Below are positions 1 through 9,445 of a stretch of DNA of 64,000 nt, in pieces. The notes under the pieces are model-generated. The model saw nothing but the letters and a program-made list of their open reading frames with translations, was not told the DNA's origin and made no database searches. A program made the translations under genes and the position numbers. This stretch comes from Bacteroidales bacterium (GTDB taxonomy: Bacteria > Bacteroidota > Bacteroidia > Bacteroidales > Lentimicrobiaceae): contig JADJEQ010000009.1 in assembly GCA_016709025.1 (NCBI GenBank), positions 124,001 through 188,000 on the forward strand, given 5' to 3'. The number at the start of each line of letters is the position of its first letter. Within the stretch, counting starts at the first letter, position 1.

Positions 1-569
1 AGGGTGAATGGATTGATTACAACAATGGGAAGACCATCTATCGCGGCAGGCAATGGATAACCTATCCCGCGCCACTGAATGTGGTACCTGTATTCGTAAA
101 AAGAGGGTCTATCATCCCAACCATGCCTGTGATGCAGTACATTGGACAGGTGGAGAACTATCCGGTTATTTTTGAGGTATTCCCGGCTTCCGAAGGCAGA
201 ACAGCAACCTTCGAACTCTATGAAGACGACGGTGAGTCAAATGATTATAAACAAAACATCTGCCGGTGGACAAAGGTGAAATGCACAACCACTGCTGAAT
301 CATGGACAATCAACCTTGTGCGGGAAAATGAAAATGGATATAAATCTGATCTTTCACGGAATGAAGGCTTCAGGGTTTACCTGGAGAAATGCCCCTCTTC
401 CGTGGTTTTCAACAAGGTAAAATCAAAGAAAACAAACCCTGAAAAACTGGAATCTTCCTGGTATGAGAATTCGGAAAACACAACCTGGAGCTGGGACGAA
501 CCGAAAGGGATTTGTACAATAAAGTTCGCAGGTCCAGGTAATGAGAATGAAATTGTAATTAATCAATAA
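1..569 (+). CDS. Glycoside hydrolase family 31 (alpha-glucosidase-like), C-terminal part
   Basis: This is the 3' end of a larger gene: the frame (codons starting at base 3) is open from the window edge to the stop at 569, so the ATG at 81 is internal. The stretch GEWIDYNNGKTIYRG, then PLNVVPVFVKRGSIIP, is the hallmark linker between the GH31 catalytic barrel and the distal beta domains. The remainder, about 150 residues with FELYEDDGESNDY, matches the DUF5110-like C-terminal beta domain. GH31 enzymes hydrolyse alpha-linked glucosides or xylosides; the catalytic aspartates lie upstream of the window. The next gene starts 4 bases after the stop, so the two are probably one operon for glycan breakdown. 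Confidence 0.85.
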   Translation, partial: GEWIDYNNGKTIYRGRQWITYPAPLNVVPVFVKRGSIIPTMPVMQYIGQVENYPVIFEVFPASEGRTATFELYEDDGESNDYKQNICRWTKVKCTTTAESWTINLVRENENGYKSDLSRNEGFRVYLEKCPSSVVFNKVKSKKTNPEKLESSWYENSENTTWSWDEPKGICTIKFAGPGNENEIVINQ

Positions 570-573
570 AAGT

Positions 574-3238
574 ATGAAGAGTTTATTCGCAGCTTTGGCG
601 CTACTGGCTGTAATACCGGCTATAGCGCAGGAAAAAGCGTTGTATCAGTCAGAGAAGTTCTCAATCTACGGCAACCGGGTTGAGCAGCCTCCGTACAAGG
701 CCGTGGCTTTGTCGTCAACACACCTGATTTCTGATTATCAGAGTCCTGCAAATCTGAATTACAGTGCTGATATTCAATTCAAGTTCAGCCTGAACAGTCG
801 CGACAATGAGATGCTTTCAGGATTTGATCACCTCGTAACCCTACATCCGGAAAACAATAACGCTGTTACCGGTCCGGTTGTCTTTGGCCGGAGGTTTATC
901 GATACAACCGGAAATTCAGAAGCTTTACCCGAAAATGTGACCTGGGAGGTAAAACTCGATATGCGTCATGTGCTGGCAGCTTTTGAGAAAGAAGGCTACT
1001 TCACCCTGTTTAACGGACAGAAATTTTATAAGGCCGATTTTAAAGGTGTATATATTGCCGGAAGCGCAAAGCCACTTTCGTGGGATTTTGAAAACCTGTA
1101 TACTGTTCCGGCCTTGGAATTGAAAGACCCGGATGGCGATGGAATCTATACCACCACCTTGTTGCTGAATCCTCACCATGAGATCAAAGGCCCGGATGAA
1201 TGGAAATTAAGTGCTGATATTAAGGAGTTTCCTGAATTCAGGTCAGGAAATCTGATTTCAGAGGCCTTGTATAAGCTGTCGCTGGAAGAGATGCTGCATG
1301 ACATCCGGCCTGATGGCGCATTCATGGCCGGAAAAGAGTGGGAGGGAGTGTGGACGCGCGACATCAGCTATTCCATTCACCTCGCGCTGGCAATCCTTAA
1401 ACCTGAAACCGCGAAGCAAAGCCTGATGCGTAAGGTGAAGAACAAACGGATTATCCAGGATACCGGCTCCGGTGGCTCCTGGCCGGTCTCAACCGACCGG
1501 GTCGTTTGGGCCGTCGCAGCCTGGGAAATTTACAAAGTCACCGGCGACCATGAATGGCTCTTGCAATCTTATGAAATCATTAAGAATACCTGGGAGGATG
1601 ATCGTAAAACGGCATTTGATGCCCGGACGGGATTGTACTTCGGAGAATCCTCATTCCTGGATTGGCGTGAGCAGACTTATCCCAAATGGATGGAACCGGT
1701 TCATATCTTTCAATCTGTCAATCTCGGTACCAATGCCATTCATTACCAGGTATGCAATATCCTCGCTGAAATGGCGGAGATACTGGGCCACCCGGATGAA
1801 CAGTATAGGAAAGCTTCTAAAGAACTTTCAATTGCTATCAATAAAGTACTGTGGATGGAGGACAAGGGATTTTATGCCCAATATGCTTATGGAAATTACT
1901 TCCGCATATTGTCACCCCGTAGTGAATCGTTGGGTGAGGCTTTGTGTGTACTTTCAGGAATTGCCGGTGACGAGAGAGCAGGGAAGATGGTAGCATCGGT
2001 GCCGGTTACAGCATTCGGCATCCCGTGCATCTATCCGCAGATTCCTCATATCAAGCCTTATCACAACGATGCTGTATGGCCTTTTGTGCAGGCTTACTGG
2101 GCGCTGGCTTCAGCCAAAACCGGGAATGAAGAATCCGTTATGCAGAGTATTGCGGCCATTTACCGGCAGGCATCCCTGTTTCTTACAAATAAGGAAAACT
2201 TCGTAGCAACCAATGGCGATTTCAAGGGAACGGCCATCAACTCCGACCGGCAGCTGTGGAGTGTGGCCGCCAACCTGGCAATTGTTTATAAAATCTATTT
2301 CGGGATGGAATTCAAACCCGATGGACTCATGTTTTCACCCTTCGTTCCAGCATCTATGGTCGGAGTGAAAGAGCTGAAAGGATTCAGATACCGCGATGCA
2401 GTCCTTGATATTGCTATCTCAGGTACCGGAAATCAGCATCAGATCATTTATCCTGGATGGGGTAGAAAGCCAGTCGTTTATTCCTGGTAACCTGAAAGGA
2501 AATCATAAAATTGAGATTTTCCTGGAGGAAAACAATGTGCTTTCATCAACGGTGAATATGCAGGAGGTCAGGTATTCATTGCCTGAGCCGGAATACAGGC
2601 TGGTTGGCGATTCACTCTTCATCAACCCGGTTGACGGGCAGCATAAATTCAACATCTACAGGAATGGACAGAAATGGCTTGAAACCAGTGATAACCGCAT
2701 TCAACTTCCCTTAGATTCATTTTATACTGAATATATGATTTCGGTAACCGATGAGGCTGGTTATGAATCATTTTCAGCTTTACCGGTAATCCGGCACATG
2801 CCTGTGAATGAGACCTTGCAGGAGGCTGAAACATTTGCTCCGGCTTCCATCCAGCCATGTAAGGGCTTTACCGGCCCCGGTTTTGTTGAACTTACCACCA
2901 CGGAAAATACCAGGTTTGCTTTTACAGTTCCTGTTAAATCCGGTGGGGACTATCTGATCAGTTTCCGCTACTCAAATGGTTCAGGCCCGGTGAATACCGA
3001 TAATAAATGTGCGATCAGAACCCTTATGGTTAATGGCGCTGAAACCGGCACGGTTGTCATGCCACAGCGTGGGCTCGGGGAGTGGTCGAACTGGGGGTCA
3101 GGTAATTCTTTGAAAGTTCATCTGATTACAGGAAACAATGAACTTTCGCTCGAATTGCTGAATCCACAGAATGCGAACATGAATGGGGAGGTCAACACTG
3201 CCTTTCTGGATTCGATCTCCGTTATAAGACTTGAATAA
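574..3238 (+). CDS. Secreted six-hairpin glycosidase-like protein with C-terminal carbohydrate-binding domain (frameshifted)
   Basis: Two overlapping open frames (574-2490 and an open stretch ending at 3238) form one protein of about 888 residues. The first begins with a signal peptide (MKSLFAALALLAVIPAIAQ), has an N-terminal beta domain, and then an alpha/alpha-barrel region with motifs EGVWTRDISYSIHLALA and GSWPVSTDRVVWAVAAWE, as in six-hairpin or glycogen-debranching-like glycosidases. In frame 1 it derails after SGTGNQ near base 2436. Frame 2 then continues with a normal C-terminus (FILDGVESQSFIPGNLKG) and a jelly-roll domain resembling CBM6/35 (EAETF at its start, FLDSISVIRL at its end). 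A +1 or -2 indel near 2432-2450 explains this. The exact GH family and substrate are not determined. It sits 4 bases behind the GH31 gene. Confidence 0.7.
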
Positions 3239-3434
3239 ATACATCCATGCGGCTCCTGATACAATTAGTCAGGCTTTACAGGTAAGAATGCCACCTGGAG
3301 TCTGTGTAAATTGATGATGATTCTTTACCCCCTCTGTCTCCCTCTGTCATGCTGAGCGGAGTCGAAGCATCAAAGGGAGGACATACCAATGAGGCTTATT
3401 TTTGATAGAAGAGTCTAAATTTTTCGCCAACTGC

Positions 3435-6035
3435 TTAATTCTTAAAACCCAGCTGCCTTTTCACCAGCAGATCCGAATCCAGCCTGAATTCCTGAACATC
3501 GTCCAGGGTCATGGTTTTGATCAGGGTTTCGCTTCTTTCTTCTTTGGGTATCTGGCTGAGACGCAGGTTCTGGTTGCGGATGGCTTTCTCAATTACTTTT
3601 CTCACAAAACGGCCGTTCCCGAAATACTGGTTTCTGTTTCCGGCATGGTAACTGAAATAGGCATTAAGATGTTCAATCACCGGCGCTTCAAAATGTAGCT
3701 CTGCTTTGTTCATAAAAACATGTGCTATCCGGATCAGGTCATCCGCGGTGAAATCTGAAAATTCAAGGTAGTTGTCGAAGCGGGAGCGTAATCCAGGGTT
3801 GGAGTCCAGGAAATGATCCATTTCCTTTGAATAACCGGCTACAATCAACGCAAATTCACCCCTGCGGGCCTCCATCTGACGGATAATCACCTCCACCGCT
3901 TCTTTGCCGTAATCGTTGCTGTTGCCATTGGTTAATGCATAGGCCTCGTCAATAAAGAGAATTCCACCCATGGCCTCCTCAATCTTTGCAAGTGTCTTCG
4001 GGGCGGTCTCTCCGACAAAAGTCCCTACCAGGTCTTCACGGGCGCATTCAACGAGGTGACCGCGTTCAAGCAACCCAAGGGCTTTGTAGATTTTTGCGAG
4101 AAGCCTCGCTACGCTTGTTTTGCCGGTGCCGGGATTTCCGGTGAAAATATTGTTGAGTGAAAACGCGCTGACCGTATCCTTGCCAATCTCCCGGTAATAC
4201 TTTGCAAGCTTCGCAAGTTCGCTAATTTCAGTTTTAACTTTTTCAATACCAACCATATCTTTCAGTTCCCCGAGCGCACTCTCCAGAAGCTCCTCATCCG
4301 GATTAATCTGCACGGATTTCCGCTTTTGCCTGTTGAGGACATTTTTCATATCAACCGGCAATATGGTACACAACTCCTCCTTGGTAAACTGCTGATGGTC
4401 CGAGTTGATCACCCTGATTCCGAGGTTAAGCTGAGCCTCTTCAAGCATTGACTTTACAACCCTGGCATTCCCGAAACTCCTGGTACGCGAACGGTATTGG
4501 TCTTCCAGGTATTTGTACATCAGCGCCGATACTTCCTCCGAGAAGGTCAGCTGTTTCTGTGCAGCCGTAAGCCTGGCTATTTCCATCAGTTCCTGAGGCG
4601 TGTAGTCCGGGAAATCATAGATGTATTTGAAACGTGAGGGCAGGCCAGGATTAAAACCCAGAAACCCTTCCATCTCCCTGGGATAACCGCAAACGATGAT
4701 GGCAATATCCCCCGGCCCATCCGACATTTCAGTTAGCAAAGCTTCTATGACCTCACGGCCGTAATCTTTGTTGTCATCAGATTTAACGGTCAGTGAATAA
4801 GCTTCATCAATCAGCAGAATGCCACCCCGGGCTTTCTCAATTACCTCTTTGGTCATCGGAGCCGTTTCGCCAATGTACCGGCCTACCAGGTTGGCCCTGC
4901 TGGCTTCGTAAACCGTGTCTTTTGAAAGCAGGTTAAGATTCTTGTATATCTTCCCCAGCATTTTGGCAATGGTGGTTTTACCGGTGCCGGGATTTCCACT
5001 GAAGACAGCGTGCAGGTTGATGGCCTTTATCGGTTCAATGCCCATTTGATCGCGCAGCCGCAGGTACTTAATATAACCTACATAATCATGAAGCCGTTTC
5101 TTAATATTCTCAAGTCCAATCAGTTTATCCAGTTCACTGAACATCTGTTCCTCAGCTTCAGTGCCCGGATCAATGGCCGGAAGGCTGATCTTTTCAGCCT
5201 TCCATAAGATTGAATACTCAACTTTTCCGCGGTCAATTGTATCTGAAACAGTAAAGTAGGCAACAACGATTACCTTGCCCATAAAGACAATCTCAATCGT
5301 ATATTTACCTTCTTCCCAGCTCACATTATCCGGATGACCCCAGCCTGCTTCAACAAAGAACTCATTGTTGGGAGATCTGGTACTGACAGTCATAATTTTT
5401 ACCTCCTGTCGCACAAGTTGGCGCAGGTCATTGTAATAATTGAAAAAGAATTCACCTTTCCACTCCTCATGCGTATGTGTGTTTCTCAGCGCAAGCTCAG
5501 CCCATATAAGCCGGGTCGCGTTGCGCTGAAACTGCTTGTAGTACGACCGCTCAATGTGTTTGGGTTCAGGTGTGGAGGTGTCTTCAAACAGTTTCAGGCC
5601 GAATATCTCAAAATATGGATTGTGCCCATCTTTTAATACCCCTGAATCTTCAAGCCGGAATTCCGTATACGCAACCTTACTTTCGCCGATGGTGACTTCC
5701 AGGTAATAATCCCCGGCTATGTATTCATATGGATTGCTGACATTGATATAAAAATCAATCTTCAGAATATTTTCGTCTTCATGGGCTTCGAGTTCCTCGT
5801 TGAGGATGTATCCAACGCCTGGTCCTCCATTCTCAAGCTTCCCTGAACAATACAGTTCAACTTCCTCTGACCAGTATTCTTCATCAAACTTTTTGTTGTA
5901 GAGTGTGAGCTCAGCAACCAGTGAATTTAATTCCGAGCGATCAAAAACAGTGCGGTATTTACGTTCGGCACAGGCTCCTGATTCTTTGCTATTGTAGATT
6001 TTTAGTTCTTTTAGCTTAAAATTCTGGTGGTCCAT
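3435..6035 (-). CDS. Tandem AAA+ ATPase of the CbxX/CfqX (SpoVK-like) type
   Basis: 866 residues. Residues 1-290 are a beta-rich domain I do not recognise, reading like two repeats of a sandwich fold. Two AAA+ modules follow. The first has Walker A GNPGTGKT at 347-354 and Walker B ILLIDEAY at 405-412; the second has the same Walker A at 633-640 and ILFIDEAY at 692-699. Both carry the arginine-bearing segment NPGL(P/R)SRF typical of the CbxX/EccA-like clade. Relatives act as hexameric remodelling ATPases (Rubisco activase CbbX, EccA of type VII secretion, SpoVK). No Rubisco or type VII gene is visible, so the client is unknown. It stands alone, with convergent or unrelated neighbours and no clear terminator. 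Confidence 0.85.
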   Translation of the reverse strand: MDHQNFKLKELKIYNSKESGACAERKYRTVFDRSELNSLVAELTLYNKKFDEEYWSEEVELYCSGKLENGGPGVGYILNEELEAHEDENILKIDFYINVSNPYEYIAGDYYLEVTIGESKVAYTEFRLEDSGVLKDGHNPYFEIFGLKLFEDTSTPEPKHIERSYYKQFQRNATRLIWAELALRNTHTHEEWKGEFFFNYYNDLRQLVRQEVKIMTVSTRSPNNEFFVEAGWGHPDNVSWEEGKYTIEIVFMGKVIVVAYFTVSDTIDRGKVEYSILWKAEKISLPAIDPGTEAEEQMFSELDKLIGLENIKKRLHDYVGYIKYLRLRDQMGIEPIKAINLHAVFSGNPGTGKTTIAKMLGKIYKNLNLLSKDTVYEASRANLVGRYIGETAPMTKEVIEKARGGILLIDEAYSLTVKSDDNKDYGREVIEALLTEMSDGPGDIAIIVCGYPREMEGFLGFNPGLPSRFKYIYDFPDYTPQELMEIARLTAAQKQLTFSEEVSALMYKYLEDQYRSRTRSFGNARVVKSMLEEAQLNLGIRVINSDHQQFTKEELCTILPVDMKNVLNRQKRKSVQINPDEELLESALGELKDMVGIEKVKTEISELAKLAKYYREIGKDTVSAFSLNNIFTGNPGTGKTSVARLLAKIYKALGLLERGHLVECAREDLVGTFVGETAPKTLAKIEEAMGGILFIDEAYALTNGNSNDYGKEAVEVIIRQMEARRGEFALIVAGYSKEMDHFLDSNPGLRSRFDNYLEFSDFTADDLIRIAHVFMNKAELHFEAPVIEHLNAYFSYHAGNRNQYFGNGRFVRKVIEKAIRNQNLRLSQIPKEERSETLIKTMTLDDVQEFRLDSDLLVKRQLGFKN

Positions 6036-6233
6036 ATAAATAAACTTTCGGGAAACGCTTGTTGCGCCTGTAGATTAGGGACTATAAATGTACAAATGTT
6101 TGGGAAATGGCGCAAGCCGGGGAAAATGATTTTTCTTTGGTTCTGAATGTATGTTTAAAAGAAAGACCCCTGCTATTCAATTATAGCAAGGGTTTTAAGG
6201 AAGGGTGATCTGGAGGTGGTTGTGAACAAATGA

Positions 6234-6365
6234 ATTTTCAATACCAGCTACAGTTACCGGAATCTCCCCGTTCAGTTGGACAAGCAGGTTGATACCATCA
6301 TTGAATACCAGTATGACGCAGCCGGCAATAATCTGCGACAAACTGAAATTTACAAGGGGCTATAA
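6234..6365 (+). pseudogene. Possible RHS/YD-repeat fragment
   Basis: A 43-codon open stretch encodes SYRNLPVQLDKQ and then EYQYDAAGNNLRQTE before a stop. The YxYDAAGNxLR pattern is the YD-repeat signature of RHS-family polymorphic toxins and wall-associated proteins. There is no start codon, no flanking repeat and no toxin domain, so at most this is a scrap of such a gene. A chance match is possible. Confidence 0.35.
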
Positions 6366-6696
6366 TTGAAATAGACTATGATCAATCATAAAGGAATTCA
6401 AAATAGTTTCCGTTTGTATACGCCCATCTGCCTGCCTGACCCTGCCAGCCTGTCTTATCAAATCCGCTAATCTGGTAATAGATCGAAAAAGTATGCAACC
6501 TATAGCCCTTTCTGGGATCAGGCTTATTTCATTGGCAATTCATTCTAGCAATAAATGGCATATAAATACCTGTATAACAACAGATTATTATTTCATCAAG
6601 AACTCACAGGAAAGATATTCTGTTTCATCTGATACCAGGCCGGCATCAAAAAGATTTTCTTAATATTGCCTGAGCTTTGAACAAAAGTCAGGCAAC

Positions 6697-6927
6697 ATGA
6701 AGAAATCAAAGATCAGATACGAGCAAAACCTTAACCGTGTTTATGCCGGGTTGGATATTGAAAGTGTAACTGAACAATTGTTTTGCCTGACAGACCAGGA
6801 ACGTTGCAGATTTTGTTCAGTGGGTGAGATCAAATAAGCCTGGCAGAAACAAACCGTTGGATTGTTAATCCTTCGCTTTGATTCAAAGTTGTTTGATCAG
6901 CAATATGAAGAGTGGTTAAGGGAATGA
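6697..6927 (+). pseudogene. Small unknown ORF with an in-frame stop
   Basis: An ATG at 6697 opens a 46-codon frame (MKKSKIRYEQNLNRVYAGLD at the start) that stops at TAA 6835-6837. The same frame then continues with protein-like sequence (AWQKQTVGLLILRFDSK, ending YEEWLRE) to TGA 6925-6927. A canonical terminator follows 5 bases later, which suggests that the full 76-residue reading was once, or still is, a gene. I do not recognise the product. The internal TAA could be a sequence error, a mutation, or mark two separate tiny ORFs. Confidence 0.4.
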
Positions 6928-6932
6928 TTGAT

Positions 6933-6955
6933 GGGGGCTTTCGCCTCCTTTTTTG
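6933..6955 (+). terminator. Rho-independent terminator
   Basis: Stem GGGGGC/GCCTCC (one G-T pair) with a TTTC loop, followed by a run of six T. It lies right behind the small ORF ending at 6927. Confidence 0.7.
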
Positions 6956-6980
6956 TGCGCTGCCCAGGGCTGAGCATTTA

Positions 6981-7008
6981 TGTCGCAAATATTAGCTATT
7001 TATGCGAC
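6981..7008. promoter_or_regulatory. Inverted repeat (possible operator) at the antitoxin relic
   Basis: TGTCGCA at 6981-6987 and TGCGACA at 7002-7008 form a 7-bp inverted repeat with a 14-base AT-rich centre. The right arm overlaps the ATG of the antitoxin relic. AbiEi-type antitoxins are known to autoregulate through inverted repeats, so this may be the relic's operator (inference). Confidence 0.35.
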
Positions 7009-7094
7009 AAATAATCAATCAAAGACTGATTCAAAGCATTGAAGATAAAATACATATAAAAATTAGAAAAGCGGGAAGGGGTTCGCTGTTTTAA
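7002..7094 (+). pseudogene. N-terminal relic of a second DUF6088/AbiEi-like antitoxin
   Basis: A 30-codon frame encoding MRQIINQRLIQSIEDKIHIK, then IRKAGRGSLF and a stop. The QSIE...I....K...RG.L.F pattern matches the first 25 residues of the intact antitoxin 200 bases downstream (QSIEYQILERVKKIKRGNLIF). It appears to be the start of a paralogous gene whose body was deleted. The match is short, so confidence is limited. Confidence 0.4.
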
Positions 7095-7241
7095 ACAATA
7101 TTCGATTCACTCACAGGTATAGGGCATTAACTTAATGATTGAAGTCATCAATGCTTAGTCTGACAGTCAGTCTTAGCGTCAAAGTTAACTTCATTTTTAT
7201 TTTTTAAATCCCAACCCTTGACTAAACGATTGAATAAATAT

Positions 7242-7271
7242 AATATTTGTAACAAATATTTACTACTTTTG
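7242..7271 (+). promoter_or_regulatory. Palindromic operator and -7 box of the antitoxin promoter
   Basis: AATATTTGT-A-ACAAATATT (7242-7260) is a perfect 9-1-9 palindrome. Three bases further on, TACTTTTG (7264-7271) fits the Bacteroidota -7 consensus TAnnTTTG. A repressor bound to the palindrome would cover the promoter spacer. The antitoxin ATG follows at 7291, so autoregulation by the antitoxin is a reasonable inference. Confidence 0.55.
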
Positions 7272-7290
7272 TTACAGATTTAATGTTAAA

Positions 7291-7890
7291 ATGATTATGC
7301 AAAGTATTGAATATCAGATATTGGAAAGAGTTAAAAAAATCAAGCGTGGTAACTTGATATTTCCTGATTATTTTTATGGCATCGGGTCTTCAGAAGCTGT
7401 TCGTTTAGCTCTTCACAGGTTAGAAAAAGACAACATTATCACCAGAGTTGCCCAGGGCATTTATTTGCGCCCTAAAATAAGTAAGTATATTGGTGAAGTA
7501 TTACCGTCTGCTGAAGAAATAGCTATGGGAATAGCAAAGAGAGATAAGATCCGCACACTGCCTACAGGTGCTTATGCGCTCAATGCCTTAGGTTTAAGTA
7601 CGCAGGTTCCGATGAAGATTGTACTGCTTACCGATGGTTCGCCCAGAGAGATAAAAGTGGGAAAACGTACCATAAAATTCAAAAAGACAACACCTAAAAA
7701 TTTGTCGGCAAAGGGCAAAATAAGCAGATTGGTGATTCAGGCACTGAAAGAAATTGGAACAAACAAGCAGACCACTCAAGAAGAACAGAGAATTATCGAA
7801 TTGCTGAAAAAGGAAGACCACCGGGATCTTTTGCACGACATAGCTTTAGCGCCGGTATGGATTCAAAAAATAATGAGAAAAGCTTTGTGA
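7291..7890 (+). CDS. AbiEi-like antitoxin (DUF6088 family)
   Basis: 199 residues. The N-terminal 70 residues form a winged-helix-like region: RGNLIFPDYFYGIGSSEAVR, then LALHRLEKDNIITRVAQGIY. The C-terminal part (RTLPTGAYALNALGLSTQVP, KIVLLTDGSPREIKVGKRTI) is the DUF6088/AbiEi core seen in many Bacteroidota. In type IV toxin-antitoxin and abortive-infection systems the AbiEi partner represses its own promoter and counters the AbiEii nucleotidyltransferase. The stop codon overlaps the ATG of the next gene (TGATG at 7888-7892), showing translational coupling to the toxin. A palindromic operator lies upstream. The gene appears intact although its toxin does not. Confidence 0.8.
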   Translation: MIMQSIEYQILERVKKIKRGNLIFPDYFYGIGSSEAVRLALHRLEKDNIITRVAQGIYLRPKISKYIGEVLPSAEEIAMGIAKRDKIRTLPTGAYALNALGLSTQVPMKIVLLTDGSPREIKVGKRTIKFKKTTPKNLSAKGKISRLVIQALKEIGTNKQTTQEEQRIIELLKKEDHRDLLHDIALAPVWIQKIMRKAL

Positions 7891-8906
7891 TGGCAAAAAT
7901 CAGATTCATTGATATACCGGCACCTGATAGGCTATTTTTCAGCAAATAGGCAATAAAACAAATATGCCTGCATTTGCTGTGGAAAAGATTGGTGGATTGT
8001 CAAACATTATCCATCATTTTGAAATGGACGTTGCCGGGCACCTGGTTTTAAAGGGGACTTCCTTAAGCAAAGCCTGGAACCTCATTGAAAGATTCTCGGA
8101 AGACATCGATCTGGCGCTTGACAGGAAGTTTTGGTTTTAATGGGGACTGACTAAAAACGAGGACGGAATTAAAAAAACTGCGAGCGCTTTACATCGGTAG
8201 TTTCTTCAGCGCATTAAAGGTAAAGTTTGAAGAAAAGGCAAATATCGGGGTGACATTTAATTTGGTCCCTGCAAAAGACAGCGATCAGGATCCACGCATT
8301 ATTGAAGTGTTTTATCCCAATGTCATAGAAACACCCGGGTATCTGCAACCGAGATTACAGTTAGAAATCGGCTGCCGTTCTCTCAGAGAACCGTTTACAA
8401 TGAGAACCTTTAGATCTTTGGTCGATGAAGAATATGCGGAAATGGAATTTTCACAACCACCGGTAAATATACCTGCTGTCAATCCGGAGCGTACCTTTTT
8501 GGAAAAAATATTTCTCCTGCACGAAGAGTTTCACAGGCCTATTGAGAAAGTGCGGGTAGATCGGCTTAGTCGTCATTTGTATGATATTTATCATATTTCA
8601 AAAACGGAGTTTGCAGATAAAGCGTTGAATGATCACGAACTATATGAGACAATTGTAAATCATCGTTTTAGTTTCGCACATGTTGGGGGTGTTAATTACA
8701 ACCAACATCAACCACAAACAATTGATCCAATCCCAATACCGGAAGTATTTGAAGCCTGGAGAGCAGATTACAATACGATGCTGGAACAGATGATCTATGA
8801 AGAAAATGCTCCATCCTTTGATGAAATAATAACAGGGGTAAATAACCTGAAAGATAGGATTAACAGCTTACCATGGAGATTTAGTAAAGCATATCCGGTT
8901 CGGTGA
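7890..8906 (+). pseudogene. AbiEii/AbiGii-like nucleotidyltransferase toxin, frameshifted
   Basis: Starts with the ATG overlapping the antitoxin stop (MAKIRFIDIPAPDRLFF) and runs out of frame several times before 8178. From there one frame is open to 8906. Pieces in different frames match the AbiEii core in order: NMPAFAVEK, LKGTSLSKAWNLIERFSEDI, DLALDRKF, then KKLRALYIGSFF, PRLQLEIGCRSLREPF, RTFLEKIFLLHEEFHRPIEK and RHLYDIYHIS. The first block contains the nucleotidyltransferase GTS-x2-K and SEDID motifs; the usual KGGTS reads KGTS here. Many disruptions sit where a homopolymer is one or two bases too short: T before 7940, A near 8006 and 8015, T near 8130. The total length agrees with a full toxin of about 335 residues. 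Either real decay or local sequence errors. Confidence 0.75.
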
Positions 8907-9004
8907 CAGTACCTGTTTATAGCTGAGCAATGGCTCATTCAGTATTAATAAATTGTTGGTATTCTCTACTCTCACGGATTTGGGGAGCAATCTTATTTAT
9001 TCGG

Positions 9005-9025
9005 TGTTCGTTTCACTCACGAACA
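9005..9025. other. Hairpin in the 8907-9115 gap
   Basis: TGTTCGT (9005-9011) and ACGAACA (9019-9025) pair with a 7-base loop. No T-run follows on either strand, so this is not a clear terminator. Nothing else is recognisable between the toxin remnant and tRNA-Arg. Confidence 0.35.
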
Positions 9026-9115
9026 TGGGGCGCCAGCACACCCAGAACGAACCCAATGCCTGTAATGATTTATATAAAACGGAATATTATTTACAAGCGG
9101 TTGCATTTAAAGGAG

Positions 9116-9189
9116 TGATCCGGAGGCGGTTCGAACGCCTGACCCGCAGCTTAGAAGGCTGCTGCTCTATCCAACTGAGCTACCGGACC
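9116..9189 (-). tRNA. tRNA-Arg(TCT)
   Basis: Read on the minus strand: acceptor GGTCCGG at the 5' end pairs with CCGGATC at the 3' end (one G-T pair); D-arm GCTCAGTTGGATAGAGC; anticodon loop CCTTCTAAG with anticodon TCT; T-arm with GTTCGAACC. 74 nt, CCA not encoded. A -7 promoter element lies upstream at 9273-9280. Confidence 0.95.
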
Positions 9190-9272
9190 AGAAATGGCTT
9201 ATAACTGACCATTTATGCTTTTATGTCACCATCGGGATTGCTCTGAAATCGGAGCTCTCCTCTAAGCGGGTG

Positions 9273-9280
9273 CAAAGGTA
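9273..9280 (-). promoter_or_regulatory. -7 box for tRNA-Arg
   Basis: Minus strand reads TACCTTTG, matching TAnnTTTG, about 85 bases upstream of the mature tRNA. No convincing -33 TTTG is at the expected spacing. Confidence 0.45.
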
Positions 9281-9445
9281 TAAAAAAGTTTCGGAAACCA
9301 GCCTTGCTTTGATAAATCAACCTGTAGGAATTGTCATAAAAAAAGTGGTATTTATTTTTTTATGCAGCGGTTACTTTTATAGCTTATCGTGATAAACAAA
9401 TGTCAACAACCCGTGAAACGATACTTTCACATAACTGGTCAACTC

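Larger units (their letters stand above)
6036..7241. other. Gene-poor accessory patch with gene relics
   Basis: About 1.2 kb without an intact gene. It holds a possible RHS fragment, a small broken ORF followed by a terminator, and an inverted repeat overlapping the first codons of a second antitoxin; these are listed separately. The remaining parts (6366-6690 and 7095-7241) show nothing I can name. The density of relics next to a toxin-antitoxin locus and a tRNA suggests an old insertion site. Confidence 0.5.

Noticed and set aside
1472..1993. 173-residue ORF inside the glycosidase
   Set aside because: Shadow frame of a well-supported gene.
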